The notes: generated by a model from the sequence alone, not told the origin. 26,845 nucleotides of DNA from Bordetella parapertussis (GCA_945903445.1 CAMDNZ010000043.1:1-26845); one strand, 5' to 3'. Counted from the first letter of the stretch, positions 16,443-24,551 are shown. Numbers and translations: made by a program.

Positions 16443-17039
16443 ATGCCTGCCATCTACCTTGCGTCGACCAGTCCGCGCCGCCATGAGCTTTTGTTGAGCA
16501 TCGGTCTCGAGCACACCGTCTTGAACGTTCCCAGCCCGCCTGGCGAAGACGAGCCTCGATTCGCCGATGAAGCGGCAGCGGCCTACGTCCTGCGCACCGC
16601 CTGCGACAAAGCGCACCGCGCGCTAGCCTGGGTGAATGCGCAATCTCTGCCGGAGCGCGCCATTCTGAGCGCCGACACCACTGTCGTTATAGAAGAAGAC
16701 ATCCTCGGTAAACCGGTCGATGTCGACGACGCAGCGGTCATGCTGGCGCGATTGTCCGGCCGCGAGCATATGGTCCGCACAGCCGTCGTATTGATCTACG
16801 ACGGTCAACTGTCCCATGCAGTCTCCGAAACCATCGTGACGTTTTGCAGCTTGACCCCGGCGGACATCGCTCGTTATTGCGCTACCGACGAACCTTACGG
16901 TAAAGCGGGTGCTTACGGTATCCAGGGACGAGCAGGTGCCTTCGTCGAAAGCCTGCGTGGCAGCTACAGCGGCGTCGTCGGTCTCCCCATCTTCGAGACC
17001 GTACGACTTCTCTCGCGCTGCGGCATCGCCATTCCGTAA
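16443..17039 (+). CDS. maf: Maf-family nucleoside triphosphate pyrophosphatase (YhdE type)
   Basis: 198 residues. Maf proteins hydrolyse non-canonical or excess nucleoside triphosphates; the YhdE type prefers dTTP/UTP. Family motifs are STSPRR at 8-13, the catalytic SADTTV at 76-81, GKP at 89-91 and YGKAGAYGIQGRAG at 152-165. It begins 16 bp after rlmH and ends the run. The rng gene that usually follows in relatives is missing. Instead the convergent dctA stop codon lies one base away, and no terminator is seen between them. Confidence 0.95.
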   Translation: MPAIYLASTSPRRHELLLSIGLEHTVLNVPSPPGEDEPRFADEAAAAYVLRTACDKAHRALAWVNAQSLPERAILSADTTVVIEEDILGKPVDVDDAAVMLARLSGREHMVRTAVVLIYDGQLSHAVSETIVTFCSLTPADIARYCATDEPYGKAGAYGIQGRAGAFVESLRGSYSGVVGLPIFETVRLLSRCGIAIP

Positions 17040-17040
17040 A

Positions 17041-18396
17041 TCAGACCTTTACGGGCGTCGGCTCGCTTGTATGGACGGGCCGACCAGGCCCGGTTTCAGA
17101 GGCCATAGGCTTGCCGGCCATTGCCGCATCCAGGCGATCTTTATCCAGCTCGCCTTCCCAGCGCGCCACCACGACCGATGCCGTGGCATTGCCGATCAGG
17201 TTGGTCAGCGCACGGCACTCCGACATGAACCGATCCACGCCCAGAATGAGCGCCATACCCGCCACCGGTACGGTCGGCACGACCGACAGCGTGGCGGCTA
17301 GCGTAATAAAGCCCGCGCCCGTCACACCGGCGGCCCCCTTGGAGCTAATCATCGCCACCAGCAGCAGCAAGATCTGATCGCCCAGCGACAATGGCACGTT
17401 ACACGCCTGCGCGATGAACAGCGCCGCCATCGTCATATAAATATTGGTGCCATCCAGATTGAACGAATATCCGGTGGGAATCACCAGACCGACCGTGGAC
17501 TTGGAACAGCCTGCGCGTTCCATCTTCTGCATCAACGTAGGCAACGCCGCTTCCGACGAGCTGGTGCCCAGCACCAGCAGCAGTTCTTCGCGAATGTAGC
17601 GAATCAATTTGATGATAGAGAAGCCGTTGTAGCGCGCTACGGCGCCCAAAACCAGCAACACGAACAGCAGCGAAGTCAAATAAAATGTCCCGACCAGCGC
17701 TGCCAGATTGATGACGGATTCAATACCGAACTTGCCGATCGTGAACGCCATGGCGCCGAACGCACCGATGGGTGCCGCACGCATCAAAATGGCGACCAGG
17801 CGGAAAATCGGCCGCGACAGCGCATTGAAAAAGTCGAGCACCGGCTTGCCACGCTCGCCAACGCCGGCCAGCGCAATCCCGAACAGGACTGCAACGAACA
17901 GCACTTGCAAGATATCGCCGCCCACAAACGGACTAAGTAAGGTGGTGGGAATGATGTTCATCAAAAAGCCAGTCAGCGACGACTCATGGGCTTTATCGAC
18001 ATAAGTGGCCACGACTTTGCCGTCCAGCGACGCGGGATCGACATTCATGCCGGCGCCAGGCTGTACCACATTACTAACCACCAGACCGATGATCAGCGCC
18101 AGCGTCGAAAACGTCAGGAAGTAGATCATGGCTTTGCCCGCCACGCGCCCGACCTTCTTCATGTCGCTCATGCCGGCTATACCGGTCGTGACCGTCAGAA
18201 AAATCACTGGCGCGATGATCATCTTCACCAGCTTGATGAACCCGTCACCCAAGGGCTTCATCGACTCGCCCAGCTGCGGATAAAAATACCCCAGGCCCAC
18301 ACCGATCACAATTGCGAACAACACCTGCACGTACAAAATTTGGTACCACTTCTGCTTGCGCGCAGGTGTCTGCGCGTCGTCTGCAACGTCGATCAC
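17041..18396 (-). CDS. dctA: C4-dicarboxylate:proton/sodium symporter DctA
   Basis: 451 residues. DctA imports succinate, fumarate and malate across the inner membrane. The dicarboxylate/amino acid:cation symporter signatures are clear: a serine-rich hairpin GTSSSEAALPTLMQKM from residue 277, GYSFNLDGTNIYMTMAALF from 309 (NLDGT at 313-317) and GVDRFMSECRALTNLIGNATAS from 386. The start is a GTG at 18396 (protein begins with Ile-Asp-Val), preceded by AGGGGA; the next methionine is internal (residue 46). A consensus sigma-54 promoter lies about 110 bp upstream, so control by the DctB/DctD pair encoded divergently is very likely. The leader contains an inverted pair GCCCC (18472-18476) and GGGGC (18485-18489). 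Confidence 0.97.
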   Translation of the reverse strand: MIDVADDAQTPARKQKWYQILYVQVLFAIVIGVGLGYFYPQLGESMKPLGDGFIKLVKMIIAPVIFLTVTTGIAGMSDMKKVGRVAGKAMIYFLTFSTLALIIGLVVSNVVQPGAGMNVDPASLDGKVVATYVDKAHESSLTGFLMNIIPTTLLSPFVGGDILQVLFVAVLFGIALAGVGERGKPVLDFFNALSRPIFRLVAILMRAAPIGAFGAMAFTIGKFGIESVINLAALVGTFYLTSLLFVLLVLGAVARYNGFSIIKLIRYIREELLLVLGTSSSEAALPTLMQKMERAGCSKSTVGLVIPTGYSFNLDGTNIYMTMAALFIAQACNVPLSLGDQILLLLVAMISSKGAAGVTGAGFITLAATLSVVPTVPVAGMALILGVDRFMSECRALTNLIGNATASVVVARWEGELDKDRLDAAMAGKPMASETGPGRPVHTSEPTPVKV

Positions 18397-18503
18397 TTCG
18401 GGTGTCCCCTAGCAGATTTGCATCTCGAACCCAGCCGGGGCCGTCGACAAATCGTTATTGATTGAATAGTCGCCCCGTTCACGTGGGGCCCAAATAAAAA
18501 CAA

Positions 18504-18518
18504 GCAATTTCGGTGCCA
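18504..18518 (-). promoter_or_regulatory. Sigma-54 (RpoN) promoter of dctA
   Basis: The minus strand reads TGGCAC (complement of 18513-18518), five bases, then TTGC (complement of 18504-18507) followed by TT. This is a full match to the -24/-12 consensus. Predicted transcription start is near 18492, giving a leader of about 96 nt to the GTG. The divergent gene dctD encodes a sigma-54 activator, which supports the call. Confidence 0.88.
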
Positions 18519-18608
18519 GTTCTAAAACTCTCGCGTCTACACCTGGTACCCCCCTGATTTCTCTACTTAATGTTGGTGTGCAGCATAATCGTTCATGGGG
18601 TTTACCCT

Positions 18609-18626
18609 TGTGCAAAACTCCGCACA
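18609..18626. promoter_or_regulatory. Putative DctD-binding site 1 (upstream activating sequence)
   Basis: TGTGCAAAACTCCGCACA is an 18-bp imperfect palindrome (TGTGC with GCACA). Its right half, TCCGCACA, matches what I recall of rhizobial DctD sites (TGTGCGG...CCGCACA). It lies about 100 bp upstream of the sigma-54 promoter, a usual distance for an enhancer-type site. Confidence 0.55.
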
Positions 18627-18637
18627 CATTCAATGAA

Positions 18638-18655
18638 AAAGCGAATTTCCGCACG
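18638..18655. promoter_or_regulatory. Putative DctD-binding site 2
   Basis: AAAGCGAATTTCCGCACG shares the TCCGCAC right half of site 1 and begins 29 bp from it, close to three helical turns, as for tandem activator sites. The left half is degenerate. Confidence 0.45.
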
Positions 18656-18663
18656 CTTTTACA

Positions 18664-18688
18664 CGCACTTTGTGCGATTTGTCACACG
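18664..18688. promoter_or_regulatory. Further inverted-repeat element upstream of dctA/dctB
   Basis: CGCAC (18664-18668), TTT, GTGCG (18672-18676) is a perfect short palindrome, and TGTGCG runs on to TCACACG at 18682-18688. It shares the TGTGCG/GCACA words of the two putative DctD sites and may be a third site or a dctBD control element. Confidence 0.3.
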
Positions 18689-18701
18689 GCATCGTACACT
18701 T

Positions 18702-18730
18702 GGTCTGATGACCCAAATCCTGGGTCTGAT
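18702..18730 (+). promoter_or_regulatory. Direct and inverted repeats just upstream of dctB
   Basis: GGTCTGAT occurs at 18702-18709 and again at 18723-18730, 21 bp apart (two helical turns). Between and overlapping them is the inverted repeat GACCCA (18710-18715) and TGGGTC (18721-18726). The block ends 22 bp before the dctB ATG, which lacks a visible ribosome-binding site. It could be an operator or a leader hairpin. Confidence 0.4.
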
Positions 18731-18752
18731 AGATTGAAACTGTGTCCTCAAT

Positions 18753-20324
18753 ATGCCAAGACAGTCGGTAGGGCGGTATCTGAGGATTGCGATCGTGCTG
18801 GCCATGAGCGTCGGTGCGCTGTTGGTGGCGGGTCGGCTGGCGCGGGATCAAATCGCTCAGCGAGTTCGCGACCGCAGCGAAGTTTCCGCGCAGCTGAACG
18901 CCGCATTGATTCGCGACAATCTCGAACGCTACCGTCCCCTGCCCTTCGCCCTGGCGCGAGACGTCGATGTCCGCGAGGCGCGTGCGGCGGGTGAACCCGA
19001 CTCACTGGGCGTGGTCGTCTTCAAAGTCGAATCTCAACGACTAGAAGCCGACTGGCGGCGCCAGACCGCACCGGTATTCGCCACCAATGACCATGGCGGC
19101 GTGCTGCTGAGTAGCCAGGATGAATGGCGTTTTCGCTCGCTGGTACCGCGGCCCGACGGCACCAAACAGACCTTGCGCGCCAGCTTGCAGCATAGCGATG
19201 CCGAATTCGCACCACTCGCGTTGACGGGCGACCGCGACGCGTTGATTCGTCTGCCCGTCTGGGGTGAATCGAACGAACGCTACCTCCATATTCAAACGCT
19301 AGTGCCATCCGTGAGCGGCTGGCATCGGCATGTGCTGGCCCCGGCGGGCAAGACGATCGCGTGGGCGACTTATGCAGCACAGATCACCACATTACTGGCC
19401 GTCTTGCTGTTGGTGGGCGGAGTGACAGTTTGGCGCCAGCGCCACTGCCGCAGAGTGAGTCGCGAACTGGAGCGCGCGCGAAGGCTCGAACGGCTGGAAT
19501 CGCAGGTCAACGAGCGCACCCATGAGCTTGCATCGAGCAATCGGCAACTGGCGCATGAAATCGAAGCGCGCGCACGCACTGAGCATCGCGTGCGCCGTCT
19601 GCAAGGCGAGCTCGACCAAGCCGGCAAACTGTCTGCCCTGGGCCAGATCACCGCGGGCGTGGCCCATGAGATCAATCAACCTGTGACGGCGATTCGCAGT
19701 TATGCCGAAAACGCCGTTTTGCTGATAGCGCGAAACCGCCATCACGAAGCCGCATCCAACATGCAGGCCATCGCCGAACTGACGGAACGCATCGGGCGCA
19801 TCACCGCCGAGCTGCGCCAGTTCGCGCGCCGCCGGGTCGATGACAATCGCGACCGGCGTGCCGACATCGCCGCAGCCATCAATAGCGCCGTATTGCTGCT
19901 GAACACGCGTCAACGGCGTGATGGCCTTGCCTTGCAGATCGATATGAAAAGTACCCTGACCGCAACGATCGAGCCATTGCGACTGGAGCAAATTCTTATC
20001 AATCTGCTGACCAACGCCATCGACGCTTTGCACGGTATTGCGCAGCCATCGATCCGACTGACCGTTCAGCGGCGTCTGAAGTCCGAGCATGTCGAAGGGC
20101 CCCCATCACCCATGCTGGAAATTGTCGTCCGCGACAACGGCCCAGGCATGGATGCGGCCCGCCGCGCCGCTCTGTTCACACCGTTCTCCACCGGCAAGCC
20201 CGATGGCCTGGGATTAGGGCTGGTGATTTCACGTGAGTTGGCCCGCGAAGTCGGCGGCGACCTGGAGGCTTTGCCGTCCGACGGCGACGGCTCAGTATTT
20301 GTTTTAACTCTTCCGGTAGCGTAA
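18753..20324 (+). CDS. dctB: Sensor histidine kinase DctB, with an apparently shortened periplasmic sensor
   Basis: 523 residues; characterised DctB proteins have about 600-620. It would sense C4-dicarboxylates in the periplasm and phosphorylate DctD. Layout: first membrane segment about 10-27, periplasmic region about 28-205, second membrane segment about 208-226, coiled coil 235-290 (SQVNERTHELASSNRQL), H-box GVAHEINQPVTAIRSYAEN with the phosphorylated H305, N-box INLLTNAIDAL, and G-boxes VRDNGPGMD and GLGLGLVIS. The kinase core is complete. In the sensor, the N-terminal helix RPLPFALARDVDVREA (61-76) runs within about nine residues into SLGVVVFKVES, which in relatives begins the membrane-proximal PAS subdomain. 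The intervening distal PAS domain of about 90-100 residues, the dicarboxylate-binding part, is missing in frame. The stop overlaps the dctD start (TAATG). Confidence 0.93.
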   Translation: MPRQSVGRYLRIAIVLAMSVGALLVAGRLARDQIAQRVRDRSEVSAQLNAALIRDNLERYRPLPFALARDVDVREARAAGEPDSLGVVVFKVESQRLEADWRRQTAPVFATNDHGGVLLSSQDEWRFRSLVPRPDGTKQTLRASLQHSDAEFAPLALTGDRDALIRLPVWGESNERYLHIQTLVPSVSGWHRHVLAPAGKTIAWATYAAQITTLLAVLLLVGGVTVWRQRHCRRVSRELERARRLERLESQVNERTHELASSNRQLAHEIEARARTEHRVRRLQGELDQAGKLSALGQITAGVAHEINQPVTAIRSYAENAVLLIARNRHHEAASNMQAIAELTERIGRITAELRQFARRRVDDNRDRRADIAAAINSAVLLLNTRQRRDGLALQIDMKSTLTATIEPLRLEQILINLLTNAIDALHGIAQPSIRLTVQRRLKSEHVEGPPSPMLEIVVRDNGPGMDAARRAALFTPFSTGKPDGLGLGLVISRELAREVGGDLEALPSDGDGSVFVLTLPVA

Positions 20325-21766
20325 TGTCCAAGATTCACAGTGCATCATTCATTCGAACCGCTCACGTCTTGCTGATCGACGACGACAGCGACGTGCGCCA
20401 TGCTACGCGCCAGACATTGACATTGCAGGGCGCAGAAGTCAGTGCCCACGGATCGGCCGAAGCGGCGTTGGCGACATTGGATGCGGAGTTCGACGGCGTC
20501 GTGGTCACGGACTTGCGCATGCCCGGTATGGATGGTCTCCAACTATTTTCCAGGATACGGGCCATCGACACCGATATCCCAGTCATCGTGATTACGGGCC
20601 ATGGCGACGTCGAGACCGCCGTGCAGGCCATGCACGACGGCGCCTACGACTTCCTGGCCAAGCCGTTCTCGGGCGAACGATTGTGGCGCGGGATTCAACG
20701 TGCAATCGAAAAGCGTCAGCTCGTATTGGAAAATCGTCGCCTGCGACAGGCGGCGATCTGGGCCAACAAACGCGATACCTTGATCGGCGAAGCCCCAGCC
20801 ATAAGACGGTTGCGCCAGACCATGACTCAAATCGCCGATGCCGATGTCGATGTGCTCATCCAAGGCGAGACAGGAGCCGGCAAGGATGTGGTCGCGCACG
20901 CGCTGCATCAGGCCAGCCGACGTCGTGAGCGGCCGTTTGTAGCGATCAACTGCGGCGCATTGCCGGAGACGGTCATCGAAAGCGAACTGTTTGGCCACGA
21001 AGCGGGTGCATTCACCGGCGCGCAAAAGCGTCGTATTGGTCGGATCGAGTATGCCAACGGCGGCACGCTATTTCTCGATGAAATCGAAAGCATGCCGCTG
21101 CCCATACAAGTCAAACTCCTGCGGGTCTTGGAGTCGCGTCAGGTAACGCCACTAGGCACTAACGATGTACGCACGCTCGACCTGCGAGTCGTGGCAGCGA
21201 CCAAAGAGGATCTGGGATCGAGCGCGGCGCGGGCTTTTTTCCGTGAAGACCTGTACTACCGCCTGAACGTGGTGACTCTGCACATCCCGCCGTTGCGAGA
21301 GCGGGGCGACGACATCGCCATGCTGTTCGCCCGCTTTGTGGAGCAGGCCGCGCGCAGGTTTCAACGCCCTGCACCGTCCTTCGATCAAGCCACACTCGCC
21401 TACCTACACGGTCATAACTGGCCTGGCAACGTGCGCGAGTTGGTGCATTTCGCCGAACGCTTCGTATTGGGCGTTCCTGGTCTGAACGAGCCTGCAATAG
21501 CGTCCGAAGGCGAATCGTGGGCAGCCGATAGCGACGGATCGGCAGCGGTAGCGACACCGCGAGCTTCGAGCTGCGCGCTGCTCGACGACGATCCGCTACC
21601 TTTGCCGGGTCGAGTCGAAAGGTTCGAATCTGAAGTCATCAGGGCAACCTTGGCTTTGACCCAAGGCGATGTCGGACGAACACTAGCCAAACTAAAAATC
21701 CCACGCAAAACGTTCTATGACAAACTGCAACGGCATGGCATTGCACGCAGCGATTTCGTCAAATAA
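20324..21766 (+). CDS. dctD: Sigma-54-dependent response regulator DctD
   Basis: 480 residues. It is an NtrC-type activator that, once phosphorylated by DctB, drives sigma-54 transcription of dctA. The receiver domain (about 13-130) has the acidic pocket D19-D21, the phosphorylated D63 in VVTDLRMPGMDG, T91 and K113. The AAA+ domain follows: Walker A GETGAGKD at 181-188, the sigma-54-contacting GAFTGA loop at 228-233, and Walker B GGTLFLDEI at 246-254. A variable linker (about 390-425) precedes a Fis-type helix-turn-helix at the end (ALTQGDVGRTLAKLKIPRKT). It is translationally coupled to dctB by a one-base overlap. All residues needed for activation are present. malK converges on it 14 bp downstream, with no terminator seen. 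Confidence 0.96.
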   Translation: MSKIHSASFIRTAHVLLIDDDSDVRHATRQTLTLQGAEVSAHGSAEAALATLDAEFDGVVVTDLRMPGMDGLQLFSRIRAIDTDIPVIVITGHGDVETAVQAMHDGAYDFLAKPFSGERLWRGIQRAIEKRQLVLENRRLRQAAIWANKRDTLIGEAPAIRRLRQTMTQIADADVDVLIQGETGAGKDVVAHALHQASRRRERPFVAINCGALPETVIESELFGHEAGAFTGAQKRRIGRIEYANGGTLFLDEIESMPLPIQVKLLRVLESRQVTPLGTNDVRTLDLRVVAATKEDLGSSAARAFFREDLYYRLNVVTLHIPPLRERGDDIAMLFARFVEQAARRFQRPAPSFDQATLAYLHGHNWPGNVRELVHFAERFVLGVPGLNEPAIASEGESWAADSDGSAAVATPRASSCALLDDDPLPLPGRVERFESEVIRATLALTQGDVGRTLAKLKIPRKTFYDKLQRHGIARSDFVK

Positions 21767-21780
21767 GCAAGCTAAGACAT

Positions 21781-22914
21781 TCAAATCGTACTGGAGGAAG
21801 TGCCGTACACAGCGGGTTCACGATAGTGTCTCAAGCAAGCGCTGCCATTCTCACGAAACAGGTGGCACCGATTGGCCACCAGCCCCACCGAAAAGCTGTC
21901 TCCGACCTCAACGAGCCAGTCGGCACTGGCGCGTACCGTCATCAGATCCGCTACCACAGGTGTCTCGAGATAGACCAGCGTATGGTCGCCCAGACACTCC
22001 ACCACCCTGACAATACCTTCGATCGAACAATCCGCAGTCTGCGACGCGACAACATGCTCCGGTCGAACACCCAGGGCCAATCGTTGTCCAACCTCGATCT
22101 CACCCGCTTCGACCTGTACGCACAACCTGGCTCCACCAGACAAGCGCACTACCACGTTATTCGTTTCGCATTCAATAACGGTCACTGTAAAGAAATTCAT
22201 CTGTGGCGAACCCATAAAACTGGCGACGAACCGATTGCAGGGGTAATGATAAAGCTCGAGGGGTGCGCCGACCTGAACCACTTTGCCAGCGTCGAGTACG
22301 ACAATTTTGTCGGCCAAGGTCATCGCTTCGACCTGATCGTGTGTGACATACACCATCGTGGCGCGCAGCCGCTGATGCAAGCGGGCAATCTCGATGCGCA
22401 TATGAACGCGTAATGTGGCATCCAGATTGGATAAGGGCTCGTCGAACAGAAAGACCTGTGGCTCGCGCACCAATGTCCGACCAATGGCCACTCGCTGACG
22501 TTGACCGCCGGACAAGTCGCGCGGCTTGCGATTCAGCAGGTCCTCCAATTGAAGCGCACGTGCGACCTCGCCCACCCTGGCGGCGATTTGCTGCTTACGG
22601 ATTCTGGCCAACTTCAAGCCGAACGCCATATTTTCCGCTACGGTCATATGCGGATAGAGCGCATAGGATTGAAATACCATGCCCACCGCACGCTCCGAGG
22701 GCGGAATATCGTTGACACGCCGCTCTCCAATAAATACATCGCCTGAAGAAATGTCCTCCAGTCCTGCGATCAACCGTAACAATGTCGATTTTCCGCTGCC
22801 CGACGGCCCGACGAAAACGACGAACTCACCGTCGCCTATGTCGAGATCGATATCGCGTGCAATGACTGCTCCATCGAATTGCTTGCATACCTTGCGTAGT
22901 GTGACGCTCGCCAT
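21781..22914 (-). CDS. malK: Maltose-type ABC transporter ATP-binding subunit MalK
   Basis: 377 residues from the ATG at 22914; E. coli MalK has 371. The ATG has a GAGGGA ribosome-binding site that overlaps the stop of the glucosidase gene. A TTG at 22929 in the same frame is not needed. Walker A GPSGSGKST is at 36-44, the Q-loop Q82 in GMVFQSYALYPH, the ABC signature LSGGQRQRVA from 134, Walker B VFLFDEPLSNLD from 154, and the switch histidine H192. The C-terminal regulatory domain aligns with enterobacterial MalK (LGVRPEHV, NRCHLFRENGSACLRHYREP). Residue 40, a cysteine in E. coli MalK, is serine here. As the last gene of malF-malG-glucosidase-malK it energises sugar uptake on the cytoplasmic face. 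Confidence 0.94.
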   Translation of the reverse strand: MASVTLRKVCKQFDGAVIARDIDLDIGDGEFVVFVGPSGSGKSTLLRLIAGLEDISSGDVFIGERRVNDIPPSERAVGMVFQSYALYPHMTVAENMAFGLKLARIRKQQIAARVGEVARALQLEDLLNRKPRDLSGGQRQRVAIGRTLVREPQVFLFDEPLSNLDATLRVHMRIEIARLHQRLRATMVYVTHDQVEAMTLADKIVVLDAGKVVQVGAPLELYHYPCNRFVASFMGSPQMNFFTVTVIECETNNVVVRLSGGARLCVQVEAGEIEVGQRLALGVRPEHVVASQTADCSIEGIVRVVECLGDHTLVYLETPVVADLMTVRASADWLVEVGDSFSVGLVANRCHLFRENGSACLRHYREPAVYGTSSSTI

Positions 22915-22925
22915 GGTGCCATCCC

Positions 22926-24551
22926 TCAATGCGCAAGTCGGACATAGCCGAAACTTTGGGCAGGCAAGTGAAGCGCCCCACTCTGGGTAGTCAAGGCGCT
23001 GCCGGGAACATCCTTCAACAACTCGGCGCCCTCGGGCAGCACGTATTGGCGTGTCGACTCACCCAGATTGAACAAGCATAGCCAGTTGCATGCTCTGTGC
23101 TTGCGCTCGAAGATCAACAACGCATCGTCATGATGCAGCATCGAAATATCGCCCTCGATCAGCACCGGCTGGTTGCGACGCCATGCCAACAGCTTACGGC
23201 AGGCGTTCAGCGACGACGTAGGATCGCCATCTTGCTCGTCGACCGCCAACAACCGATGATCGTCCGGCACAGGTAACCACGGACGACTGCTGGAAAATCC
23301 GGCAGCGTCGCCCTTCCGAGTCCATGGCATTGGCGTGCGGCAACCGTCGCGCCCCTTGAATTGCGGCCAGAATGTCAATCCATACGGATCGACCAGATCT
23401 TCGTAGGCCAGCGTTGCTTCGGTGAGCCCAAGCTCCTCGCCCTGATAAATACAGATGCTACCGCGTAGCGACACCACCAACGCCAACAACGTGCACACAC
23501 GCGTCGGATCGCGCTTGCCCTCGATAGCCCAGCGCGTGGCGACCCGCGTCACATCGTGATTACTTAATGACCAGCACGCCCATCCATCGTTCAATACTGC
23601 CTCGATCCCTTCCATCGTGGCTCGGATATGGGCGGGGCAGCATCGTTCGGTCAACAGATCGAACGAGTAGGCCATGTGCAAGGTGTCGCCGCCACCGGTG
23701 TAGGCCGCCATGGTGTTCAGGCCATTGTCACATCCGACTTCCGCCACGGCTGCGGCACCCGGGTAACGATCGAGCAAGGAACGCAGCGTTCTAAGAAACG
23801 CGACAGTTTCAGGACGGCTCTTGTCGTAGATGTGCCGCTGGTACCCATAGGGCGATTCAGGTAAGCGATCGGTGTCCGATTCAAGGCGTCGAGGACGAGG
23901 AGGGTTGTCACGCAACGCTTGATCGTGAAAGAAAAAATTTGCAGCATCGAGACGAAAGCCATCCACACCCATTTCCAACCAGTACTCAACATCCGACAAT
24001 AGTTGTGCACGCACGGACGGACAATAAAAATTGAGGTCTGGCTGACTAGCCAGAAAGTTGTGCAAATAGTATTGCCCACGTTGCGCGTTCCATTGCCAGG
24101 CCGGTCCGCCGAACACCGACTGCCAATTGTTGGGTGGCGTACCATCGGGTTTGGGATCGGCCCATACGAACCAATCGGCATAAACGCCGTCCCGCGACGA
24201 GCAGCTCTGTCGAAACCACGGATGACGGTCGGAACAGTGACTGAGCACCTGATCGATAATGACCTTCAAACCTCGTGAGTGTGCCTGCGCCAGCAAAATT
24301 TTCAGATCGTCCAAAGTTCCGAACATCGGATCGACTCCGCGATAGTCGGACACGTCGTAACCGAAATCCTTCATCGGTGATGGAAAGAACGGCGACAGCC
24401 AGATGGCATCGACATTCAAGCTGGCGATGTAGTCCAGCTTTTCCGATATGCCACGCAGATCCCCCACACCATCGCCTCGGCTGTCATAGAAACTTCTCGG
24501 ATAAACCTGATAGATCACGCCGCCGCGCCACCATTCTTTTCGTTGCTGCAT
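22926..24551 (-). CDS. Cytoplasmic alpha-glucosidase, glycoside hydrolase family 13
   Basis: 541 residues with no signal peptide, so it is cytosolic. It probably hydrolyses maltose or short alpha-glucosides delivered by the neighbouring transporter. GH13 conserved regions are present: region I DQVLSHCSDRHPWF (from 100), region II GFRLDAANFFFHD with nucleophile D202, region III VAEVGCDNG with acid/base E271, and region IV LSNHDVTRV with transition-state stabiliser D333. The features DQVLSH and RLDxxNFFFHDxxLRDNP resemble the alpha-glucosidases of subfamily GH13_23 and relatives rather than amylases. The C-terminal beta domain is complete. It starts 30 bp after malG and is followed 11 bp later by the malK ATG. 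Preference between alpha-1,4 and alpha-1,6 bonds, or sucrose/trehalose derivatives, cannot be read with certainty. Confidence 0.92.
   Translation of the reverse strand: MQQRKEWWRGGVIYQVYPRSFYDSRGDGVGDLRGISEKLDYIASLNVDAIWLSPFFPSPMKDFGYDVSDYRGVDPMFGTLDDLKILLAQAHSRGLKVIIDQVLSHCSDRHPWFRQSCSSRDGVYADWFVWADPKPDGTPPNNWQSVFGGPAWQWNAQRGQYYLHNFLASQPDLNFYCPSVRAQLLSDVEYWLEMGVDGFRLDAANFFFHDQALRDNPPRPRRLESDTDRLPESPYGYQRHIYDKSRPETVAFLRTLRSLLDRYPGAAAVAEVGCDNGLNTMAAYTGGGDTLHMAYSFDLLTERCCPAHIRATMEGIEAVLNDGWACWSLSNHDVTRVATRWAIEGKRDPTRVCTLLALVVSLRGSICIYQGEELGLTEATLAYEDLVDPYGLTFWPQFKGRDGCRTPMPWTRKGDAAGFSSSRPWLPVPDDHRLLAVDEQDGDPTSSLNACRKLLAWRRNQPVLIEGDISMLHHDDALLIFERKHRACNWLCLFNLGESTRQYVLPEGAELLKDVPGSALTTQSGALHLPAQSFGYVRLAH

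Noticed and set aside
18409..18654. Minus-strand 81-codon open frame between dctA and dctB
   Set aside because: It covers the sigma-54 promoter and putative DctD sites, resembles no known protein and has no ribosome-binding site.
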